From Catenuloplanes indicus (GTDB taxonomy: Bacteria > Actinomycetota > Actinomycetes > Mycobacteriales > Micromonosporaceae), in the NCBI RefSeq assembly GCF_030813715.1, contig NZ_JAUSUZ010000001.1:1612001-1676000 (forward strand): a DNA stretch of 64,000 nucleotides, in the 5' to 3' direction. The notes below the pieces were generated by a model, which was given only the letters and a program-made list of their open reading frames with translations, did no database searches and was not told the origin of the DNA. Shown piece after piece: positions 16,211 to 25,831 of the stretch (positions are counted from its first letter, which is position 1; each line of letters begins with the position of its first letter). The position numbers were made by a program, and so were the translations under genes.

Positions 16211-16705
16211 ATGGATACTCAGGAACCGTTCGAGGGACTGCTGCGGCACGTCATGGACCTGCGGGACGGCACGCACGGGGACGCCGCGGACCGGGCCGCG
16301 AAGGAGGCGCTGTTCGGGACGGCGGTCGAGCTGCTCGATCCGTACGCGCGGCAGGTTCTGGCGGAGGCAGACCGGGCACTGCTGCGCGGCACCGGCGAGA
16401 TCACCGCGACCGGCGTGCGGCGCACCGAGGACGGGCCGCGGGCGGAGTGGTCGCTGTCCTGGCCGGAGCAGCGCGCCACCGGGCTGCCGCCGCTGGCCCT
16501 GGCCGCGCACTTCGGCAGCGGCTTCCACCACCCGCACCTGCGCGGCGTGACCGTGCACGACTGGGCGCTGAACGTGTTCAGCGACGCCGACGCGGCGGCG
16601 CAGGTGCCGACGCTACGCGCGATCGTGGCGGGCGACCTGCACAACATGGTCTTCCAGCGGGACTACCGGATCATCCCGGCCGTGCTTGTCACACCCGCTC
16701 CGTAG
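16211..16705 (+). CDS. Conserved-looking hypothetical protein, 164 residues
   Basis: I do not recognise a family. The protein is soluble and acidic, begins MDTQEPFEGLLRHVMDLRDG and has His-rich patches (HFGSGFHHPHLRGVTVHDW) and a C-terminal NMVFQRDYRIIPAVLV. No signal peptide or membrane segment is seen. It starts 15 bp after the tandem terminator, so its promoter must lie in or next to the hairpins; TAAAGC six bases before the ATG may be a leaderless -10. Codon usage is typical of the genome. Confidence 0.6.
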   Translation: MDTQEPFEGLLRHVMDLRDGTHGDAADRAAKEALFGTAVELLDPYARQVLAEADRALLRGTGEITATGVRRTEDGPRAEWSLSWPEQRATGLPPLALAAHFGSGFHHPHLRGVTVHDWALNVFSDADAAAQVPTLRAIVAGDLHNMVFQRDYRIIPAVLVTPAP

Positions 16706-16739
16706 ACTTCGCCTCCGTTCGATGCCAACGGAGGTATGG

Positions 16740-17437
16740 ATGCGATTCGACCACGGCTGGGACGGGCCGGAGAAGTGGCGGGGCCGGCAGCTGCCGCGGC
16801 GCGGCGGGCTGCCGTTCCCGGCGCCGGAGGCCGGCCCGGAGGCGCCGGCCCGGCTGGCGCAGCTGCTCGCCGCATCCGATCTGGACGCGGCGAGCCTCTC
16901 GGACTACCACCCGGGGTTGCTCGACGAGGCCCGCCGGTTCGCCGTGGATCTCGGCCGGCCCGGTGTGCCGTCCCCGCGTGGCGCGGCCGCGGCGGCGCTG
17001 GTCGTGGCCGCGGAGATCTCCGAGGGCGCATCGAGCTGGACGAGGAGCGGCGGGTCACGCTGTACCACCCGGCGCAGGCCGGCCCGGAGCTGGCGCTGTG
17101 GGCGGAGACGTTCGCCGACTACGAGATCCTCCCGCCGTTCCCGCAGCTCGGCCGCGAGGTGCACCGGATGACCGCGGAGCAGGCGGCCGCACGCGAGCTG
17201 CCGCTGGACACCGGGCGGGAGGGCGACCTGGACATGCTGCATCCGCTGGCGGCGCGCGGCTGGCGATTCAACCCGAACGGCGGCGTCGAGCGGGACTGGC
17301 CGGGCGGTCTCCCGACCCAGATCACGCCGCACGACATCAGCGTCACCGCACCGGCCGGAGCCACGTTCGGTGACCTCGGGCCGGTCGCGGCGTCGGAGAC
17401 ACTGCGCGACGCGTACCGGCTGACGAGCCACGCATAG
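16740..17437 (+). pseudogene. DUF4132-type protein remnant with internal deletion or frameshift
   Basis: The first part (MRFDHGWDGPEKWRG, then GVPSPRGAAAAALVVAAEIS) is in one frame from the ATG at 16740, which has GGAGG 5 bp upstream. Near 17010-17030 the coding frame shifts. The C-terminal part resembles the end of DUF4132 proteins (RVTLYHPAQAGPELALWAET, then FADYEILPPFPQLGREVHRM) and runs to 17437. Intact DUF4132 proteins are much longer, so the middle was also lost. The two pieces were probably one gene. Confidence 0.6.
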
Positions 17438-17480
17438 CATTTCCAGGCACCAGAATGAGGGTGAGGAAAGGACGACGGAC

Positions 17481-17669
17481 ATGGTGAGACAACCCAGCGA
17501 CTCTCTCGGGCGCCGGCCGGGCCGCGGTAAGGACTCGGCGACGCTGGCCGGGCGGGTGGCGAACCAGAGTGAGGCGGCGCAGCGGCGGCAGAGCCTCGCG
17601 GAGAAGATGCGTGCCCGCACCAAGGACGCCAACCAGGCGGACGAGACCGGCAGCGCACCAACGGACTGA
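17481..17669 (+). CDS. Small hydrophilic protein, 62 residues
   Basis: This short gene encodes a highly charged, probably disordered protein (MVRQPSDSLGRRPGRGK at the start, QRRQSLAEKMRARTKDANQA in the middle). It resembles small actinobacterial proteins of unknown function such as the DUF6243 group, but that match is weak. GAGGAAAGGA lies about 9 bp before the ATG, supporting translation. Its stop codon lies inside the first copy of a 27-bp tandem repeat. Confidence 0.55.
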   Translation: MVRQPSDSLGRRPGRGKDSATLAGRVANQSEAAQRRQSLAEKMRARTKDANQADETGSAPTD

Positions 17670-17770
17670 GCCCCACCGGTCCGCGCCGCGGACTGAGCCC
17701 CACCGGTCCGCGCCGCGGACTGAGCCCCACCGGTCCGCGCCGCGGACTGAGCCCCACCGGTCCGCGCCGC
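17663..17770 (+). repeat. 27-bp tandem repeat, four perfect copies
   Basis: The 27-bp unit starts GGACTGAGCCCCACCGG and ends TCCGCGCCGC. It is repeated exactly four times (17663, 17690, 17717, 17744). The first copy contains the TGA of the small gene. Each junction can form a short GTCCGC/GCGGAC hairpin. Identical copies point to recent slippage and a variable-number locus. Confidence 0.9.
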
Positions 17771-17853
17771 GGGCCGGGACCGCGGGCACGGACCGTGCGG
17801 TCAGGATCGCGACGGCCGGGCCCGTGCCGGTGGACGTGGCGCTCCGGCCGCGG

Positions 17854-18522
17854 TCACGCGCCGTCACCGGCCATCACCGGCCGGCGTAGGCTGCCCGCCC
17901 GGCCGGTGGTGGCCCGGCCGGCGCGGGCGCCCCGGTAGGCGTCCGCGCGCAGTGCCGCGATCGGGCCGGGCAGCACCAGGCCGGGCAGCGGGTGCAGCAC
18001 CGGGTCGAACGCGATCGGCTCGTCCGGGCCGGGCGCTCCCAGCACCAGCAGCCCGAACTCGCGCGCCGCCCGGCCCGGCCCGGCCGCGGACAGCAGGAAC
18101 AGCGGTCCGCCGCGGCGGACCGGGCGCGGCCGGGCGGTGATCGTCACCCGGCGGCGCCCGGCCCGGTACGGGAACACCGTGGTGTACCCGCCGCGGAACG
18201 GGTCCCGCCGCACGGCCAGCAGGTGCCGGGTCACCCGCCCGGTGCCGCCGGCGGACAGCAGCAGGTCGTGCCGGGCGCCGCCCGGCGTGCCGAAACCGAA
18301 CGCGAGCCCGAGCACGTCCGGCAGCGCCCCCGGCAGCCCGGCACCGCGAGAGAGGCGCACCACCCCCGCGTCCTCGCCCGGCTCGTCCAGCCACGGCACG
18401 CCCCACCGGCCTCCGCCGCGGCGGAGCAGGCGAGCCTCGTACACCCGGCCGGTGGTGTGTATGGGTTTGCCGCCGCGCAGTCGCGCGAGCCGGTTGAAGA
18501 CGCCGCCCACTCCCCAGGTCAT
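17854..18522 (-). CDS. Conserved actinobacterial protein, phosphodiesterase-annotated type
   Basis: This 222-residue protein has the patterns WGVPWLDEPGEDAGVVRLSR, LPGALPDVLGLAFGFG and HDLLLSAGGTGRVTRHLL. They are typical of an actinobacterial family usually labelled phosphodiesterase or catalase-fold-like, with no firm biochemistry. No signal peptide is present. It is rich in Arg and Gly and lies 24 bp downstream of the amidohydrolase gene in the same orientation, so the two may be co-transcribed. The ATG at 18522 is preceded only by a weak G-rich ribosome-binding site. Confidence 0.6.
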   Translation of the reverse strand: MTWGVGGVFNRLARLRGGKPIHTTGRVYEARLLRRGGGRWGVPWLDEPGEDAGVVRLSRGAGLPGALPDVLGLAFGFGTPGGARHDLLLSAGGTGRVTRHLLAVRRDPFRGGYTTVFPYRAGRRRVTITARPRPVRRGGPLFLLSAAGPGRAAREFGLLVLGAPGPDEPIAFDPVLHPLPGLVLPGPIAALRADAYRGARAGRATTGRAGSLRRPVMAGDGA

Positions 18523-18546
18523 GACGTCCGCATACCCCGGATCGGC

Positions 18547-19968
18547 TCAGGCGAACAGGTTCCGCTTGATCCCGGCGGCCTGGAACAGGTGGTCGCGGGA
18601 CGCCTCCAGCTCGCTGCCGAGCCGGCCGAGGTCCGCGTCGAGCAGCCGGCCCCGCCACTTGCGCACCGTGCCGCCGACGATCACGGTCTCCACGTTCGTC
18701 CGGTCCATCAGCGTCACCACCGCGCCGGGTGCGCTGTTCATCGGTGCGACGTTGAGCGCGGTCGCGTCCAGGATGACGATGTCCGCCTCCTTGCCCGGCG
18801 TCAGCGAGCCGGTCCGGTGGCCGAGCCCGAGGTGCTCGGCGCCGTTGATGGTCGCGAAGCGCAGCACGTCCCGGTCGAGCAGCAGCTCCGGCGTGCCCGG
18901 CGCCGGGGCGGGCCAGAAGTTCTCCGGTGTGCGGCCCGGCTGCGCGAAGACCCGCTCGTGGACCTGCATGCGCTGCAGCGTCAGCGTGGCGCGCATCAGC
19001 GTGAACGGGTCCGCGGCCATCGTGGTCTCGACGTCCGAGCTGAGCGACGGCTCCATGCCGAGCGCCTGCACGGTCAGCAGCGGCGGCGTGCCGTGCCGCA
19101 TCGTCATCTCGATCGGTACGGCGAGCGAGACCCGCACGCCGGCGTCGCGGACCGACTGCCACACCTCGTCGGAGACGTGCACCATGTGGATGAACAGCAC
19201 GTCCGGGCCGAGCCCGATGCCCTGGTCGCCGCGGGCCAGGCCCTGCATGATCGGGTTCATCATGAAGCCGAGCGCGTGCGCGGCGATCGGCACGTCCAGC
19301 TCGCGAGCGAGCGTCCAGACCGGGGCGTACGCGTCGATGCCGCCCATGATCTCGCCGCCCATCGCCATGGTCAGCAGCCCGTCGCCGGAGAAGTACCGGC
19401 TGCGCAGCCGCCGGGCGTCGTCGGGGAACCGGGAGCCGGGACGGCCGTCACCGGCCCAGTAGCCGGCCACCGACCGGGCGCCCGCGTCGGTCAGCGCCGC
19501 GACCGCGGCGTCGCTGTGCTCGGGCGTGTGGTGGATCTGCGAGGTGTCCAGCACGGTGGTGACGCCCGCGTCGAGCTGGGACAGCCGGCCGTACAGCATG
19601 TTGATGTAGACGTCCTGCGGCCGGTACGCCGGGGCGAACCGGCCGATGATGTGCTCCATGTAGGACGGGTCCGCGCTCGGCGAGCCGGACCCGTCGTTGA
19701 TCAGCAAGCCGTTCGGCAGGTACGAGCGCAGCGCGGTCTCGAACAGGTGATGGTGGGTGTCGACGAAGCCGGGCAGCACGACCCGGCCACGCGCGTCGAT
19801 CACGTCCGCGCCGTCCGGTGCGTCGACGACGGGCCCGACCGCGGCGATCCGCCCGCCGTCGACCAGCACGTCGGCGCGCTCGAAGTCGCCGACGGCCGGG
19901 TCCATGGACATGACGGTGCCGCCGCGGATCACGTACGGCCGGCCGGGTGTGGGAGCAGTGTCGTTCAT
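18547..19968 (-). CDS. Amidohydrolase-family metal-dependent hydrolase
   Basis: This 473-residue cytosolic enzyme is of the TRZ/ATZ/cytosine-deaminase type. The metal motif [11 protein letters not shown] is at about residue 68, a His-containing strand ([16 protein letters not shown]) is in the middle, the catalytic Asp region is [15 protein letters not shown], and the C-terminal beta-sandwich is [19 protein letters not shown]. It hydrolyses a C-N bond in a ring or deaminates a small molecule; the substrate is unknown. It may be co-transcribed with the 222-residue protein downstream. Confidence 0.85.
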   Translation of the reverse strand: MNDTAPTPGRPYVIRGGTVMSMDPAVGDFERADVLVDGGRIAAVGPVVDAPDGADVIDARGRVVLPGFVDTHHHLFETALRSYLPNGLLINDGSGSPSADPSYMEHIIGRFAPAYRPQDVYINMLYGRLSQLDAGVTTVLDTSQIHHTPEHSDAAVAALTDAGARSVAGYWAGDGRPGSRFPDDARRLRSRYFSGDGLLTMAMGGEIMGGIDAYAPVWTLARELDVPIAAHALGFMMNPIMQGLARGDQGIGLGPDVLFIHMVHVSDEVWQSVRDAGVRVSLAVPIEMTMRHGTPPLLTVQALGMEPSLSSDVETTMAADPFTLMRATLTLQRMQVHERVFAQPGRTPENFWPAPAPGTPELLLDRDVLRFATINGAEHLGLGHRTGSLTPGKEADIVILDATALNVAPMNSAPGAVVTLMDRTNVETVIVGGTVRKWRGRLLDADLGRLGSELEASRDHLFQAAGIKRNLFA

Positions 19969-20156
19969 GCGGCCAGCGTGGCGGGACGTGCTTGCAACTT
20001 TCTTACAAACGGCTTGACGACGAAATGGACCGGGCGGGTCGGCGGTGCGCGTGCCCTCTCGCGGTCCGGGTCGCCACTGTCCGCGCCGGTGATCTGCACC
20101 GGGCCCGCCGGGACGCCGTAGTAGCAGGCCCGTCCCCTCTCCTGGAGTTCCGTCCG

Positions 20157-22073
20157 GTGACCCACCCGATGCTCGACGTCGTCTGCCGCGACGGCATGTT
20201 CCTGCCGATCCCGGGCGGGGTGTACTTCCACCCCGGGCAGACGCGCGCGAGCGTCGACCTGATGGCGCTGGTCAAGGCCATGAACGCGCCGGCGTCCGCC
20301 GCGTACCCGCTGGCCGTGGGCATGGTGGTGACCGGCACGGACGCCGGCTGGGACCCGGCCCGGCTCACCCCGCCCACGGTCGACGAGATCTGGGACCGGT
20401 TCGGCGGCGGCCCCGCACCGGAGGACGTGCCCGCGGCGCTGCTGTCCGCGCCCGGCTCGGCCGCGCTGATCCGCACCTCCGGGCGTGCCGGTGCGCCGCT
20501 GACCTGGATTTTCGTCGACGGCGGGATGCTGTGGTCGGCCGGTACCGAACTCACCCCGGCACCGGCCCGGCTGCTGGACGCCGTGCGGGCGCCGGGCGCG
20601 GCCGTCGCGTTCCTGCCGCCACCGGCGGACCCGGCGATCACCACCGGGTCGGTGCTGGACGGCCCGCCGCAGATCATGATCTTCTCGGACGACCCGCCGA
20701 TGCCGGACGCGGTCGGCCCGCTGCGCGCCCGCATGCGCCGGGACGCGCCGGTGCACCCGGTGTTCGGGCCGGACTGGTTCGGCGTGCGCACTCAGGCCCC
20801 GGCGCCCGCGTTCGCCAGGCCGCCGGGCGACGTGGACCCGGCCGGGGCGGACGCGTTCTTCCGGCGGCTGGATCTGGCGGCACGCACCGGACCGGTGTCG
20901 TTGGACGACCTGCCGGCGACCGGTGCGGTGCTGCGGAACGCGGCCGGGCAGCAGATGCCGCTGCACGTACCGATGATCTGGACCGGTTCGCCGATCTCGC
21001 CGGACAACCCGGTCGCCGCGGCGTTCATGGCCGGTGCGGCCCAGCAGGCCCGCGCGGTGGCCGGTGCCGGGTACTTCACCACGCTGTGGGTGACCGAGCC
21101 ACCGACCGGCGCGGGCCTGGCCTGGGCGCGCGAGCACGGCATCCGGCTGATCTCGGTCTGGGACGTCTACCACGCGGCGAACCCGGTCGACGACGAGTTC
21201 CTGATCCGCCTCGCCGAACACACCGTGGACGGGTTCGCGGCCGCGGCCGACATCCTGCGCTGGCGGATCATCGCGGGACCCGGGCACGCCGGCCGGGCCG
21301 CGGGGCGGGGCCGCGGGCGGGCTGCCGGTCGCGCTGGTGGAGTGGCTGCGCACGCACGAGCCGGACCCGGCCGAGGCGTACCACCGGGCGAACCGGGAGC
21401 GGCTGCACGACCCGGCCGTGGCCGCCGCGCTGGACCGGCTGGCCGCGGCGCACCCGGACGACACCCGGCTCGCCGTGTTCCGGACCGCGCTCGAGGTGGC
21501 GTGCCGGGCCGGTGGCCCGCTCCCGGCGTCCGGCCCGCGACCGGCCGTCACGTCCGCGCTGGACGTGGAGCCGCCGTGGACGGTGGACCGCGGACCGGTG
21601 CCGGCCACGGTCGTCTACGACTACGTGCGGGCCGGTGGTGACCGGCGGGCCCGGTTACCGTGGGACGGCCTGCTGTTCAGCTGCTGCGCGCCGGTGAGCT
21701 GACGGCCGGGCAGGTGCTGTCGCTGGTCCGCGCCACGGCGGTGACCGCGCAGGACCGGGCGAACCTGACCATGATGGAGTCGCTCATCGAGATCCGTGAC
21801 CTGCCGGACGACGAGTCGCTGCTGGACGCGGACCCGATGACGCACCCGCGGCTGCGGCCGATCTTCACCCGGATCGGCAGGATCACCGAGGGCGTGAACG
21901 GGTCCTACAAGGACTGCCTGAGCGCGGACGACCGGGTCGCCTGGGTGGGCCGGCTGGACGCCTGGGCGACCGCGCTGACCGCGACCGGCGACCGGTTCCA
22001 GCGGATGCGCGCGGCGCTGATCGGCGTCGCCACGTACAAGGCCTCCAATTTGCTGACCTTAGGGAACATTTAG
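20157..22073 (+). pseudogene. Large protein of unknown family with two compensating frameshifts
   Basis: A GTG at 20157 (GGAG about 10 bp upstream) opens a sensible frame ([20 protein letters not shown], then DEFLIRLAEHTVDGFAAAAD) to about 21265. From there the sensible frame is +1 (PVALVEWLRTHEPDPAEAYH, then ALDVEPPWTVDRGPVPATVV) until about 21640. The original frame then resumes (VQLLRAGELTAGQVLSLVRA, then FTRIGRITEGVNGSYKDCLS) to the TAG at 22073. The repaired product would have about 638 residues. I recognise no domain. It might be two or three real short genes instead, but the exact return to frame suggests one damaged gene or two sequencing errors in G-runs. Confidence 0.5.
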
Positions 22074-22094
22074 GGCGGCGCACCCTGGACCCCC

Positions 22095-22149
22095 ACTGTT
22101 AACAGTCCTAATAATTGGCGAACCCCGATACCCCTGGAGCTGGTTCGCC
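22095..22149 (+). promoter_or_regulatory. Palindrome and start-codon-abutting hairpin upstream of the chitinase-like gene
   Basis: ACTGTTAACAGT (22095-22106) is a perfect 12-bp palindrome and a candidate operator. Further on, GGCGAACC (22117-22124) pairs with GGTTCGCC (22142-22149), which directly abuts the ATG at 22150. The TGGAG ribosome-binding site lies in the loop. If transcribed, this hairpin could modulate initiation. Confidence 0.5.
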
Positions 22150-23343
22150 ATGTCACTCCGCCGTTCGTTCGCCGCCGCGATCGCGACCGCCGTGGCCGGG
22201 ACCGCGATCGCGGCCTCGGTCGCGCTCGCCCCCGGCGCCTCCGCCGCGGCCGCCTGCGCCACCGCCTGGAGCGCGTCCGCCGTCTACGTCAAGGACAACA
22301 CCGTCTCGTACGCGTCCCGCAACTACACCGCGAGGTGGTGGACCCAGAACGAGCTCCCGACCGCCAGCGGCCAGTGGGGCGTCTGGGCCGACAACGGCGC
22401 GTGCGGCGGCACCACCACGCCGACCACGCCGCCGCCGACCGGACCGACCACGCCGCCGCCCGCCACCGGCACCAAGATGGCGTCCGCGCCGTACATCTAC
22501 CCCGGCTGGGGCAACCCGCCGGCGCCGGCCACCGTGATGAACGCGACCGGGATCAAGGCGTTCACCATCGCGTTCGTGCTGGCCAACGGCTGCAACCCGG
22601 TCTGGGACGGGGAGAGCGGGCTGACCGGCGGCGTGCACGCGAGCACGATCGCGGCGATCCAGGCGGCCGGTGGCAGCGTGGTCCCGTCGATCGGGGGCTG
22701 GAGCGGCAACAAGCTCGGCCCGAACTGCGCCACGCCCGAGGCGCTGGCCGGCGCGTACCAGAAGGTCATCAACGCGTTCGGCCTGAAGGCCATCGACATC
22801 GACATCGAGAACACCGACGAGTTCGAGAACTACGTGGTCCAGGACCGGATCCTCGGCGCCCTGAAGATCATCAAGCAGAACAACCCGTCGGTGACCACGA
22901 TCCTCACCTTCGGTACCACGCCGACCGGCCCGAACGCGCACGGTATCCGTCTGATCAACCAGGCGAAGGCGCTCGGCGCGAACATCGACGTCTTCACCCA
23001 GATGCCGTTCGACTTCAACGGCGGCGCGGACATGTACGCCAGCACCGTGGGCGCGTCCGAGGGCCTGAAGAAGCAGCTCAAGACCACGTTCGGCTGGACC
23101 GACGCGCAGGCGTACTCGCGGATGGGCATCTCCGGCATGAACGGCCTCTCCGACCAGCAGGAGCTGACCACGGTCGAGACCTGGACCCGGATCCGCGACT
23201 ACGCCCGCGGCAACAACCTCGCCCGCTTCACGTTCTGGGCCGTCAACCGCGACCGCGGCTGCGCCGGCGGCGGCGTCGTCTCCGACTGCAGCGGCATCGC
23301 GCAGGCCGACTGGGCCTTCACCAAGGTCAGCGCCGGCTTCTAG
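22150..23343 (+). CDS. Secreted GH18 chitinase-like enzyme with N-terminal chitin-binding module
   Basis: This 397-residue exoenzyme has a Sec signal (residues 1 to about 34), a CBM5/12-type chitin-binding domain (about 36-80; WSASAVYVKDNTVSY, then YTARWWTQNELP), a Pro/Thr linker (82-105) and a GH18 barrel. The catalytic strand reads KAIDIDIEN. D216, D218 and the acid E220 match the DxDxE core, while the usual leading DG is replaced by KA. It would cleave chitin or a related GlcNAc polymer outside the cell. It is monocistronic, with a strong hairpin 12 bp after the stop. Confidence 0.88.
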   Translation: MSLRRSFAAAIATAVAGTAIAASVALAPGASAAAACATAWSASAVYVKDNTVSYASRNYTARWWTQNELPTASGQWGVWADNGACGGTTTPTTPPPTGPTTPPPATGTKMASAPYIYPGWGNPPAPATVMNATGIKAFTIAFVLANGCNPVWDGESGLTGGVHASTIAAIQAAGGSVVPSIGGWSGNKLGPNCATPEALAGAYQKVINAFGLKAIDIDIENTDEFENYVVQDRILGALKIIKQNNPSVTTILTFGTTPTGPNAHGIRLINQAKALGANIDVFTQMPFDFNGGADMYASTVGASEGLKKQLKTTFGWTDAQAYSRMGISGMNGLSDQQELTTVETWTRIRDYARGNNLARFTFWAVNRDRGCAGGGVVSDCSGIAQADWAFTKVSAGF

Positions 23344-23355
23344 AACCCGTGCCGG

Positions 23356-23394
23356 AAGCGCTGCCGGGGGTACGTCGTACCCCCGGCAGCGCTT
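23356..23394. terminator. Perfect 18-bp hairpin between convergent genes
   Basis: AAGCGCTGCCGGGGGTAC at 23356-23373 pairs perfectly with 23377-23394 around a GTC loop. It lies between the stop of the chitinase-like gene (23343) and the stop of the leftward TetR gene (23400), so it can terminate both. Confidence 0.8.
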
Positions 23395-23399
23395 GTCTC

Positions 23400-23987
23400 T
23401 CAGGCCAGGGACGCGAGGATGAGCTGCGAGGTGGCGCGAGTGGTGGCCGCGACCGTGGCCGGGTCCCGGCCGGCGCGCTCCGCACCGGCCCGCATCACGC
23501 CGGACAGCAGCTCGACCGTCAGCGGCACGTCGCCGACGTCGCGGAACTCGCCGCGCGCGATCCCGTCCCGCAGCACGCGCTCCACCTCGGCCACGATCGC
23601 CGGGAACGGGCCGCCCGGCGCCTTCGGCGCGTCCGCGCCCACCGGCCGGAACATCAGCTGCAGCACCGGGTCGGTCAGCGCCGCCAGCACCACCTCGACG
23701 ATCTCCCGCAGCCGCACGGCCGCCGGATCCGCCACCCGCGCCCCGATCCCGGCCACCCGCGCCACCGTGGGCCGGGCGATCCGCTCGGTCAGCGCCGCGA
23801 TCAGCGCCCCTTTGTCGCGGGCGTAGTTGTACAGCGTGTTGCGGGCCAGCCCGGCCCGGGCCCCGATGTGCCCCATGGTGATCGAGTCGTAGTCGCGCTC
23901 GCGCAACAGCTCCCGCGTCGCCTGCTCCAGCCCGGCCCACACCATCTCATGGTGCTCCCCGATGCTGGCTCCCCTGATCCGCGGCAT
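23400..23987 (-). CDS. TetR-family transcriptional regulator
   Basis: This 195-residue regulator has an N-terminal helix-turn-helix (about residues 17-60; RDYDSITMGHIGARAGLARN, then TLYNYARDKGALIAALTER) and an all-helical ligand-binding domain. It is divergent from the cytochrome P450 gene and probably controls it in response to a small hydrophobic ligand. No palindrome was found in the intervening 340 bp. A paired CGACAnnnTGTCG element at 26305-26340, before the SnoaL-like gene, has the form of a TetR operator and is a possible target. Confidence 0.88.
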   Translation of the reverse strand: MPRIRGASIGEHHEMVWAGLEQATRELLRERDYDSITMGHIGARAGLARNTLYNYARDKGALIAALTERIARPTVARVAGIGARVADPAAVRLREIVEVVLAALTDPVLQLMFRPVGADAPKAPGGPFPAIVAEVERVLRDGIARGEFRDVGDVPLTVELLSGVMRAGAERAGRDPATVAATTRATSQLILASLA

Positions 23988-24329
23988 CCGGTCATCCTCC
24001 CCCACCGCGGCTGCCACCCCTGCGCGACCCGGCCGCCGTAGCCCCAACCCGCCGGCATCGAGGACCAGAACCGGGACATTTCTTTTCCCGCTTCCGGCGT
24101 GCTCGCGTTCCGAGTGCTCCCGCGGGCCCCGGTCGTCGCTGGCGCTCCTCCCTGCCGGTCGCGTGGTGGCCGAGCCGAACCCCCGCGCCCTACCCGGTCC
24201 CGGGTGCCGCCGCATTTCCGGGACTCGCTCGTTTCGCACCTCATGGAGGCCGAGCCTCGGACCACGAATCTCCCCTTCAGGAAGAAAGAATCGTTGGCGA
24301 ACCGGGCGGGTTCGCGGAACCTGAGGAGG
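23988..24329. other. Divergent region between TetR and P450 genes
   Basis: No separate gene is supported. The P450 frame stays open here, so its N-terminus may extend to an ATG at 24243 or a TTG at 24294. A purine-rich GGAAGAAAGAA lies at 24280-24290. No operator palindrome is evident. Confidence 0.4.
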
Positions 24330-25766
24330 GTGAACACCATCGACGACCTTCCTGGGCCGCCCCGGCGTCCGGTCGTGGGCAATCTCCTGGATCTGGTCCG
24401 CACCCGGACACCGCACCGGCTGCTGGAGGGATGGGCCGACGATCATGGGCTGACCTTTCGGTTCCGCCCCGGGGGACAGCGGGACGTCGTGGTCACCGCC
24501 GATCCGGTGCTGGTGGACCTGGCGCTGCGCCGCCGCCCGGACGACTTCGGCCGGGACACCGGGATGTCCGCCGTGATCAACGAGATCGTCCCGCACGGCG
24601 TCTTCACCGCCGAGGGCGACCGGTGGCGGCGCCTTCGCAAGGTCGCTACGCAGTCGTTGAACGCGGCCTACCTGCGGCAGTACTTCACCACGATCACCAA
24701 GGTCACCGAGCGCCTCCTGCGGCGGTGGGAGGCGGCTGCGGCCGCCGGCGAGCGCGTCGACGTCCTGGACAGCATGATGCGCTACACGCTCGACGTGACC
24801 TCGGGCCTGGCGATGGGCCACGACCTCAACTCACTGGAGAGCACCGGTGAAGGCCTGCACCGCCGGCTCCCGATGCTGTTTCCCGCGTTCGCCCGGCGGA
24901 TCAACGCGCCGTTTCCCTACTGGCGCCGGTTCAAGCTGCCCCAGGATCACCGGCTGGACGCCACCGTCCGTGAGATCGAGGCGCTGGTCAAGGAGCGCTT
25001 CGCGCACGCGAGGGCACGGGTGGCAGCGGGCGAGTCACCGGCCAACTTCCTCGAAGCGCTGGTGAAACCCTTGGAGAACGAGCCGGGGATCACCGACGAG
25101 GAAGTCTTCGGCAACGTCCTGACCATGCTGCTGGCGGGTGAGGACACCACCTCGTCGACCGCCGCGTGGGCGCTGCACTTCCTGGCCGAGCACCCGGACA
25201 TCGCCGCGAAAGTCCGGGCCGAGGCCGACGAGGTGCTCGGCGATCAGCGGGTGCCCGGCGACCCGGCGACGATCGGCCGGTTGAGGTACGCCGAGGCGGT
25301 CGTCCACGAGGTCCTGCGGCTCCAGCCGGTCGCACCCATGGCGGGTCTGCAGAACCTCCGGGACATGACCGTTGCCCGCAGCGACGGGCGCGAGTTGTTC
25401 CTGCCCGCGAACACGCCGATCGTCGTGCTCACCTCCTACGGTGCCCGCCGCGACACGGCCCGGTTCCCCGACGCCGGCGTGTTCCGTCCCGAACGCTGGC
25501 TGGACGGCAGGCTGCCCGCCGAGGCGCTCCCGTTCGCGCCGTTCGGCAGCGGACCCCGCTTCTGCCCCGGTCGTAACCTGGCCCTGATCGAGGCGGCCAT
25601 GGTCACCTCGGTCCTGGGCCGCCGGTTCGACCTCGCCGGAGACCGCACGGCCGGCATGGTCCACGAGCGAATGTCGTTCGCGGCCTACCCGGTCAACCTG
25701 CATCTGCACGTCACGGCCCGGCGCGACTCCCGGGACAGCGCGAACCCGGGCTCAGCGGTCCGGTAG
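24330..25766 (+). CDS. Cytochrome P450
   Basis: This heme monooxygenase of about 478 residues begins with the proline-rich hinge LPGPPRRPVVGNLLDL. The I-helix oxygen-activation motif is LLAGEDTTSS, the K-helix ExxR is HEVLRLQP, and the heme-binding loop is FAPFGSGPRFCPGRNLAL, whose Cys ligates iron. It hydroxylates an unknown hydrophobic substrate and needs external redox partners, none of which is nearby. The start is uncertain. GTG 24330 begins the family core, but the AGGAGG directly abuts it; TTG 24294 and ATG 24243 are alternatives. It is divergent from the TetR regulator. Confidence 0.85.
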   Translation: MNTIDDLPGPPRRPVVGNLLDLVRTRTPHRLLEGWADDHGLTFRFRPGGQRDVVVTADPVLVDLALRRRPDDFGRDTGMSAVINEIVPHGVFTAEGDRWRRLRKVATQSLNAAYLRQYFTTITKVTERLLRRWEAAAAAGERVDVLDSMMRYTLDVTSGLAMGHDLNSLESTGEGLHRRLPMLFPAFARRINAPFPYWRRFKLPQDHRLDATVREIEALVKERFAHARARVAAGESPANFLEALVKPLENEPGITDEEVFGNVLTMLLAGEDTTSSTAAWALHFLAEHPDIAAKVRAEADEVLGDQRVPGDPATIGRLRYAEAVVHEVLRLQPVAPMAGLQNLRDMTVARSDGRELFLPANTPIVVLTSYGARRDTARFPDAGVFRPERWLDGRLPAEALPFAPFGSGPRFCPGRNLALIEAAMVTSVLGRRFDLAGDRTAGMVHERMSFAAYPVNLHLHVTARRDSRDSANPGSAVR

Positions 25767-25831
25767 GTCAGGGACCGCCGGGCGGGCCGAGAACCGGGCT
25801 CCGCCCCCTGAGGAGTCGGCCGGCGGACGAG

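Noticed and set aside
17663-17770. A short CRISPR-like repeat array
   Set aside because: Copies are directly adjacent without spacers and no cas genes are present, so it is a simple tandem repeat.
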